Positions 58,441 to 64,000 of a stretch of DNA of 64,000 bases are shown in pieces. Origin of the DNA: Prostheceraeus crozeri (Eukaryota > Platyhelminthes > Polycladida > Euryleptidae); assembly GCA_907163375.1 (NCBI GenBank), contig CAJQUW010003059.1:62001-126000 (forward strand), in the 5' to 3' direction. The notes under the pieces are model-generated. The model made no database searches. It was not told the DNA's origin and saw only the letters and a list, made by a program, of their open reading frames with translations. The translations under genes were made by a program, and so were the position numbers. Position 1 is the stretch's first letter; each line of letters opens with the position of its first letter.

Positions 58441-58929
58441 ATGCCTCGCATTATTACTTCGGTTAAATTGGTTGTAGATTATTTAAATGAAGTGATTAAT
58501 GACCAACATATTTCATTTTCTGAAAAAGAAGGTACTTTGTCTCTCACTATAAGTGGAAAAGGTATTGAACTAATTATGGATAAAACTCTAATGGACATTT
58601 TGGGTTTTGATCAAAATATCTTTAAAAGTGGTACTGTAACCAAAGCTAGCGCAGACATGTCGCTATCGCGTCGTATTAACTATTTTCAGATATATTCCAA
58701 TATTGGTGAAGATGTACGTGTGGGAGATGTTGAAGCTCCATTGCTAGCAATGATACCATACCAGCCAAAAAGCTGCAGTATTTTATCTGAGCATACTTTC
58801 AAGAAAGTGCATTATACAAAGCTGAAATCAAACTACATCCCACAAATTGATATTGCCATTTATGACGATGCTGGTGCGTTGATTCCTTTTCATAAAGATG
58901 CTGTGACAAGTATCACACTCCATTTCTGA
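58441..58929 (+). CDS. Penton/minor-capsid-like protein 1, C-terminal part
   Basis: 162 aa from ATG 58441, with the frame open upstream to about 58399. It has MDKTLMDILGF, YFQIYSNI, VGDVEAPLLAMIP and IDIAIYDDAGALIPF, the C-terminal half of the family, close to the Polinton A part at 4151-4978. Confidence 0.7.
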   Translation: MPRIITSVKLVVDYLNEVINDQHISFSEKEGTLSLTISGKGIELIMDKTLMDILGFDQNIFKSGTVTKASADMSLSRRINYFQIYSNIGEDVRVGDVEAPLLAMIPYQPKSCSILSEHTFKKVHYTKLKSNYIPQIDIAIYDDAGALIPFHKDAVTSITLHF

Positions 58930-58980
58930 ATGAAGAGTTAATGCAAACGTATGCTAATATATTTTTCCAATGTGAATAAT

Positions 58981-59700
58981 ATGGAAAGTGAAAATAAGGA
59001 CTCGTTTCTAATCTACTTGCCCAGTAATGCTTCTATGAATAAATTTCCCAAAAATAAACCATCAGACTATCGAGTAGAATTAAATCGGCCACTGCATTTA
59101 GAAGGTGAATGGGAGGTTGGCGTTTCTAGTATTTGCTATGATAGCAATATTCAGAATGTGAATGATTTGGAAGAAATGATATTGACTCCTCGCACCCACG
59201 ATGGAATAACGATGAATAATGCATTTCAGTTCCCATACAATTTAACATCAGATGGAAAGTGGAACTATGAATGGATTCAGATAAAATCAGATTCTTATGA
59301 GCCATTTGGGAATGAGAAAATTATTAAGGCATTCAACAGTGGTAATACTTCCATCATGAAGAATAAAAATCAGAAAGCTTATGAGTTTACTATCTATCAT
59401 TGGAGTGGGAGACAGTTCCTCCGCTTTCATTCTTTTACTAAAGGTCTTACGCTGAGGTTGGATAGTGAATTCTATCCACATCTTGGTTTTGGTCATGGAC
59501 TACATCTAACGTCAATTGCTACTGCAAATGTTAAAAAAGTTTATTCAAATCGAATCAACAAATTTCATTATAGATTTAAAATATTTGATGAAGATGTTGT
59601 AGAATGCGAAGAACGCATCATTTTGAAAAAGCGTGGTGTTCAACCTTTATCACTTATTGAGTTAGTAAAACGATGGAATGAGACTGTGGGTAAGAAGTAA
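58981..59700 (+). CDS. Penton/minor-capsid-like protein 2, N-terminal part
   Basis: 239 aa from ATG 58981 (MESENKDSF); an ATG at 58951 is also in frame, but the start near the FLIYLPSNASMNKFPKN hallmark fits Polinton A better. It has LEGEWEVGVSSICYDS and LTLRLDSEFYPHLGF. Ends at TAA 59698, and the next ORF begins four codons later in the same frame, so a single stop separates the halves. Confidence 0.7.
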   Translation: MESENKDSFLIYLPSNASMNKFPKNKPSDYRVELNRPLHLEGEWEVGVSSICYDSNIQNVNDLEEMILTPRTHDGITMNNAFQFPYNLTSDGKWNYEWIQIKSDSYEPFGNEKIIKAFNSGNTSIMKNKNQKAYEFTIYHWSGRQFLRFHSFTKGLTLRLDSEFYPHLGFGHGLHLTSIATANVKKVYSNRINKFHYRFKIFDEDVVECEERIILKKRGVQPLSLIELVKRWNETVGKK

Positions 59701-59712
59701 GGAGAGAAAATT

Positions 59713-60300
59713 ATGGCGGACAAAAATAAGTTGGTTATTCAGAAATATAATGACAAACTTACAGTTTATTTCTCTCCAACCTTGCGTCATTTTGTAAGAC
59801 ATTATACACCTATTATTGGAAGCGGTGTGGTGTATGCTTCTCATGAATATCACACTAAAGCTGATTCAGTTAATGATGAATGGTGGGTGGACATCTATGG
59901 CGATCGCATCAAGAAAATTTACCAGTCTTATGAAGAATCTAAAGTTGCTATCAATATAATGCCGCGTCTATATCATACAGTTGAAAGCTTCATTCATGTA
60001 GTAAATCCTTATATACAACAGAAGTTGAAGCATGTGATGAAAAGTAAATATGATGTAAAGACACACCACATTTCGTTTTCAATTGAAAATCAACGCGTTG
60101 TTCTGAGACTGGGTGATGACATTCAATGTCAATTGAGTAAAAATTTGAAAAAACTCTTTGGTTTTTCAATGCTACAAACAGTGTTTGCTGCTGCGCATAC
60201 GATTGGTATAGAAACACCAATGACACTTGATAAACATGAACAGCACCTTTACATTCAAAGTGATTTGATTCTACCTATTTCTGTTGGTGAGAAAAAATAA
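59713..60300 (+). CDS. Penton/minor-capsid-like protein 2, middle/C-terminal part
   Basis: 195 aa from ATG 59713, in frame with the preceding part. It contains YFSPTLRHFVRHY and LSKNLKKLFGF, then HLYIQSDLI and a GEKK end where other copies have VGD-APLLR. After the TAA at 60298 the same frame stays open to 60501 and encodes a sequence resembling the usual C-terminus (FYHPVIKQTIPSIAIKITNG). So this paralogue carries two in-frame TAA codons and is probably a pseudogene, unless it is made in pieces. Confidence 0.65.
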   Translation: MADKNKLVIQKYNDKLTVYFSPTLRHFVRHYTPIIGSGVVYASHEYHTKADSVNDEWWVDIYGDRIKKIYQSYEESKVAINIMPRLYHTVESFIHVVNPYIQQKLKHVMKSKYDVKTHHISFSIENQRVVLRLGDDIQCQLSKNLKKLFGFSMLQTVFAAAHTIGIETPMTLDKHEQHLYIQSDLILPISVGEKK

Positions 60301-60501
60301 TACATTTTACGCGATTTCATTCATGATAAAGACGCTTCATATGGAATAGTCGAGAAGATGTTTGAATCTATTTTCTATCATCCCGTCATCAAACAAACTA
60401 TACCCTCTATTGCTATCAAAATTACCAATGGTTTACAAGAGTGCATCCACGTGAAAGATACTAAATCCCTCATAACGTTAGTGTTTCGGAAAACAAAGTG
60501 A

Positions 60502-60806
60502 AGTCTTTATACAACATTTATTGAAATATGTACATGAATGTGAAGCAATAGACTTTATACAACATCCACTGAAAATATATACATGAGTGTACTTCAATAA
60601 ACATTGCTATATACAAAAAGTCTTTTTACTTCGTGAAGGGTGGAAATATACAGGGATAGGAAAAATGTCTTTCAGTGGAAAAGTCATCACATGGGGAATG
60701 TACAGATGTGGACACATATTCACAAGGAAAAAACAATCTCATGCGATACATAAAACAACAATGTTTATCTACAGAAATCAACATCAAAATACTAAGTTAA
60801 GGATGA
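60502..60806. other. Convergent intergenic region with repeated ACTTTATACAACA words
   Basis: Two copies of a block with CTTTATACAACAT, then TGAAAATATATACATGA or similar, occur at about 60512 and 60550. An AATAAA at about 60595 would end the plus-strand transcripts. No gene seen. Confidence 0.5.
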
Positions 60807-63800
60807 TTATGCTAAGACGTCTCCTGAATGTGGTAGTGTGAGTTTAATTCTTTTGGGTGGTGGTATGTTTGTGTCAGGATGTCCATGTGGAAGAGATATG
60901 TTGTGTTCTAACCAGCACCTCTTATCCTCCCATGCTGAAAGCGCCCGTTTCCTAAAAGTATGAGTTTTGATCTCATGCGACTTAGATTTTAAGATTGTCA
61001 TATTGACAAACGTTATATTTTTATTTCTATAGGCTTTCCTGAAATTCTTATGTTTCATATTAGAGACCAATGATTTTGATATGCCTTTAGCGCGCTTAAT
61101 GCTATCATCACTATCCTTTAATTTCATAGAATACATTTTTGGACGGAGGAGAATCATTTCATCTATTTCCTTCCCTGCTGTCTCATCCTTAAAGCAGCCA
61201 AGTTTTGCCTTATTTTTGATGGAGTAGAGTGGGTGATCAGTAGGATAATTTGATGTATCAAAATATCTTTCTAAAGATTTTCCTACTTCATTGAAATTTA
61301 AATCTTTTTGAGTGGTAATACCTAAGAAGAAACTATCTGTATCACCACCCAACAAACGAACCTCTTTTACGAGAGGACATGGTTTTAGTATTTTATAAAA
61401 GAGTTGGTACATTTCAAGCTTAGAGTAATCTAGTACAGCTTGACCAATATAGATGGGTTTGCACAACTCAACTTCAGATTTTATCATTTTAACACCTACA
61501 AGGTCCTCATCGATTATGTCTCTATCGATGAATAGAGGTGATGAGACCAATTTGTGATACTTTTGATCATCATTAACTAGTTTATAGTTTACACGTTTTC
61601 TAACATCCTCCATCGTCTTACCAAATAGACTATTATTCTTATATTTATAAAAATCTTTTTCAAAATTATTTTGGGCTAGTGCACGTTTCTGGCTGTTGCT
61701 ATCAATATATGGTTTGAGGAAGGCTTTCTGTCTAAATTTAATAATGCGGTGAACTCTTTTTAAAATCATACCCATTTCTAAATAAAATTTTAAGATGCTA
61801 AAGTGGACTAGATAGTTTTCTTTATCATACTGGGTGAGTAAAAGTTTGCGGCAAGGCTTATAGTCGGGTTGACCGCATGATTCTAAATCTTTATGAAATT
61901 GTTTCATAAAGTCGGAAAACATATCTTGGGTCACTTCACCTGATTCGGGTGCGAGTGGAAAATCTACGGTTTTATGTTTAATATTATTTGGATAGATTAG
62001 ATCTATCTCAAAATAATATCCCCAATCACCTTCATCTGGAATTGCTAGTATGTTAGAAGGGTTGGAGAAATGTTGAATATCACTATCATCCAACCAGCTA
62101 AACTCAGAGTGAGGTAGCGGTTTGGATAATGAACTACCATACAAATTATTTTGGTCATAATACTTAAGATGAGTCTGATCATCGCCTACTATTTTTGATT
62201 TTAACCTATGTTTATTTACAAATGTGAGACCACCGCGAATTCCTCGCTCAAATAAATTATACATCTCTGGATCTTGTAAGAGATGAATGGTCTCACCAGT
62301 CATTTTAAAAGCAGACTTAAATGACATGGCTGGTAGACTGACAAAGTGGACGGGATCTAACTTATCTTCTTCTAATGCCACTCGTCGAAACTCCTGAAAT
62401 ACATCAGCCAGCAAAAATACATCTAACTTAAGGTAGGCAATCATATATTCACCAAATGTATGGCAGTCAAATTTTATCCATGCATCTTGTGCATGATCAT
62501 AATCTTCGGTCTTACATTCTGCGCCGGTCAAATCATTTTTAAATTTATCTATGGGCGGAAGAGAAGTCTCGCCGAGTTTACTAATCGCATCAAAATATGC
62601 ATATGGAAAGACTCCTTTCCGTGTGATGACTTCATCGGTTAGATTTGGGTATTGTTTCTTAAGATTTTGTGTTAGTGGAAGAGACTTTAGATTTTGCACG
62701 AGAGAGGCCAGTGATGCAGTCATAAATTGGTAGGAATCTAAAAATTTTATATCAAAATAGACCGTCTTATTTTCTTTAGTTTTATCGACAGGCACTTTTG
62801 CTGTCATGGCCATAAACTTCTCTCTCGTTTGCGCTATTACATCAAGCTTCCACTCTTTCATTTGACCTAAACCTCCTTTTATTATCATATGGCTGTCGTA
62901 GCCCTTGAAATTATGGAAAATGACGGGTAATGTACGCCGTTTCATCCTAAGTGAAAAATTGCATTTTGAACATAGTGCGTTTCTAAATTTACCATTGATG
63001 TGATCATGGTCGCGCACTTTCTTAATCTTATCATCATCAAATGTTTTCCTACATTTGGGGCAAATGTTGCAACTATCAAATTTTGCTTGATCATCTGCTG
63101 TCATATGCAATGATCTGCGATAGAGTTCACCATCATGTTTTTGTTGAAATTTTACAGCCTGTTCGAGGAATTGTAGGAATTGGTAAATACAATCCTCACC
63201 TTGCCAGACGCGCATTTTATTTTGCCTACTCCTAAAGTGATCATGCCATACTTCATAGCAGGAAATGGCTGCTGGTCGATGGATGTTATCATCGATATAA
63301 CATTCGATGTCAGCATAGATGACACGAAGAGGACTTAGTTCATCACCATTCTCTCTATATGAAAACTCCTTATCTTTGGGCATGCGCTCCATTTGCAGTT
63401 TACCTCGCTTACACCATTCGTAATGAGTTTCAAATTTAGTTTTCCTCCTAAAGTGGCGAATACATCTGTCGCAGTAATATAACTCTCTACTAGAGTTTTC
63501 TAAGTGGTGGTATAAGCGAGGGATTTTGGGAATACCGCAGTAGTGCCATTCCTCACTATCATCCTGTTTTACTAATAACAGGTTTACTGTACGTTCATAA
63601 CAACTCGAACGCGAGTTGTAGCGCACACCCTTCAATCCCTTTTCCCAAACATGGAGAACTATTTTGATGTTGTTCAATTTTTCAAATTTTTCTATATCTT
63701 TAATTTTCATATCGTCACTATTACAGTCATCGAAGTTTAATTCATTCTCCCACTGTTGATACTTACTCTTGCGGTATCGACTATTCTGCACATCATTATA

Positions 63801-64000
63801 GTGGAGAATGGAGAGGACGGCATACTTAAAACATTGCGATTCGCAATCTACAGAAATGACTGCTGCTTTATTTCTTAAATTTTTCGGAAGTTTAAAGGAG
63901 CCTCGACCACTATGATTTCCTAATAAACTGATTTTAATCATGGCGGTCTCAATACCATCAAAAACGAGTCCACTATCACGCTCGTTAAATTTATCTATAT
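60807..64000 (-). CDS. Protein-primed family-B DNA polymerase (Polinton B), 5' partial
   Basis: 1044 codons from ATG 63941, but the frame is open to the window end with homologous residues, so the true start is outside. Numbering from that ATG: the N-terminal LPKNLRN and FKYAVLSILHYND block; a CCHC finger at 157-177; Exo I D211/E213 (YADIECY); an HNH-like zinc region CPKC to VRDHDHINGKFR at 294-327; Exo II N344/D349; Exo III Y503/D507; motif A D596-QNNLYG; motif B around K767-K775 (KNNSLFGKT); motif C D867-T-D869. All catalytic residues are present. It replicates the linear element from its protein-bound ends. Its last codons lie about 300 bases from the penton-like genes, which it faces. Confidence 0.96.
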   Translation of the reverse strand, partial: IDKFNERDSGLVFDGIETAMIKISLLGNHSGRGSFKLPKNLRNKAAVISVDCESQCFKYAVLSILHYNDVQNSRYRKSKYQQWENELNFDDCNSDDMKIKDIEKFEKLNNIKIVLHVWEKGLKGVRYNSRSSCYERTVNLLLVKQDDSEEWHYCGIPKIPRLYHHLENSSRELYYCDRCIRHFRRKTKFETHYEWCKRGKLQMERMPKDKEFSYRENGDELSPLRVIYADIECYIDDNIHRPAAISCYEVWHDHFRSRQNKMRVWQGEDCIYQFLQFLEQAVKFQQKHDGELYRRSLHMTADDQAKFDSCNICPKCRKTFDDDKIKKVRDHDHINGKFRNALCSKCNFSLRMKRRTLPVIFHNFKGYDSHMIIKGGLGQMKEWKLDVIAQTREKFMAMTAKVPVDKTKENKTVYFDIKFLDSYQFMTASLASLVQNLKSLPLTQNLKKQYPNLTDEVITRKGVFPYAYFDAISKLGETSLPPIDKFKNDLTGAECKTEDYDHAQDAWIKFDCHTFGEYMIAYLKLDVFLLADVFQEFRRVALEEDKLDPVHFVSLPAMSFKSAFKMTGETIHLLQDPEMYNLFERGIRGGLTFVNKHRLKSKIVGDDQTHLKYYDQNNLYGSSLSKPLPHSEFSWLDDSDIQHFSNPSNILAIPDEGDWGYYFEIDLIYPNNIKHKTVDFPLAPESGEVTQDMFSDFMKQFHKDLESCGQPDYKPCRKLLLTQYDKENYLVHFSILKFYLEMGMILKRVHRIIKFRQKAFLKPYIDSNSQKRALAQNNFEKDFYKYKNNSLFGKTMEDVRKRVNYKLVNDDQKYHKLVSSPLFIDRDIIDEDLVGVKMIKSEVELCKPIYIGQAVLDYSKLEMYQLFYKILKPCPLVKEVRLLGGDTDSFFLGITTQKDLNFNEVGKSLERYFDTSNYPTDHPLYSIKNKAKLGCFKDETAGKEIDEMILLRPKMYSMKLKDSDDSIKRAKGISKSLVSNMKHKNFRKAYRNKNITFVNMTILKSKSHEIKTHTFRKRALSAWEDKRCWLEHNISLPHGHPDTNIPPPKRIKLTLPHSGDVLA

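Larger units (their letters stand above)
46734..64000 (+). mobile_element. Polinton B, left end and most of the body
   Basis: It begins with AGTAGTAAG, the same terminus as the palindromic element, then C-tract terminal repeats, the early genes (spliced ssDNA-binding-like, mini-RING, exonuclease-like), a stand-alone polymerase N-domain, a membrane RING, a small basic protein, ATPase, partner, Cys-rich ORF, integrase, basic virion protein, major capsid and protease. On the minus strand it has TBP-like and N-domain genes, then on the plus strand two penton-like genes, and a minus-strand polymerase that runs off the window. Gene order matches Polinton A except for the duplicated penton-like and N-domain genes. 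It lacks the coiled-coil to 70-aa segment present in the palindrome arms. Confidence 0.93.

Overview
The window is metazoan nuclear DNA, probably from an invertebrate (species not determinable here). It is dominated by Polinton/Maverick elements, the virus-like DNA transposons of the adintovirus type. The evidence is the gene set: a protein-primed family-B DNA polymerase, a retrovirus-like integrase with a chromodomain, an A32/FtsK-type packaging ATPase, an adenain-like protease, a double-jelly-roll major capsid protein and penton/minor-capsid-like proteins. GT-AG introns, TATA boxes, AATAAA signals, Tc1/mariner remnants and a short TTAGGG-type tract confirm a eukaryotic host.

Layout. (1) 1 to about 15.5 kb is Polinton A, cut by the window start. 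The plus strand carries a putative ssDNA-binding protein (partial), ATPase, a conserved partner protein, a Cys-rich ORF overlapping the integrase, a split penton-like protein, a basic virion protein, the major capsid protein and a truncated protease. The minus strand carries a TBP-like protein, a decayed polymerase and a spliced coiled-coil gene. This copy is clearly decaying. (2) About 16-21.8 kb is host-like sequence with a Tc1 relic and simple repeats. (3) 21813-40856 is a 19-kb palindrome. Both of its ends are the same Polinton terminus, and it is flanked by a 6-bp target-site duplication (TCCAAG). Each arm carries only the early/left-end genes of a Polinton (coiled-coil protein, 88-aa protein, 135-aa and 70-aa proteins, spliced ssDNA-binding-like protein, mini-RING, DEDDh exonuclease-like protein). 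The centre is a long AT-rich array of AATAAA-containing repeats. (4) About 41-46.7 kb is flank with a mariner-like element and a fold-back element. (5) 46734 to the window end is Polinton B, in the same orientation as A. It has the same terminus and early genes as the palindrome arms, followed by a complete structural module, minus-strand TBP-like and N-domain genes, two tandem penton-like genes and a long polymerase that runs off the window.

How it fits together. The late genes are packed head to tail with overlapping stop/start codons. The early genes each have a TATA box and introns, one of them directly after the ATG. Both Polintons encode a protein with the two-repeat core of TATA-binding protein, including the ELFP signature and three of the four DNA-kinking phenylalanines. 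An element-encoded TBP beside TATA-driven element genes suggests a self-supplied transcription system, and this is the most notable find. The second is the palindrome, which looks like a snap-back, protein-primed replication product that was then integrated like a normal Polinton.
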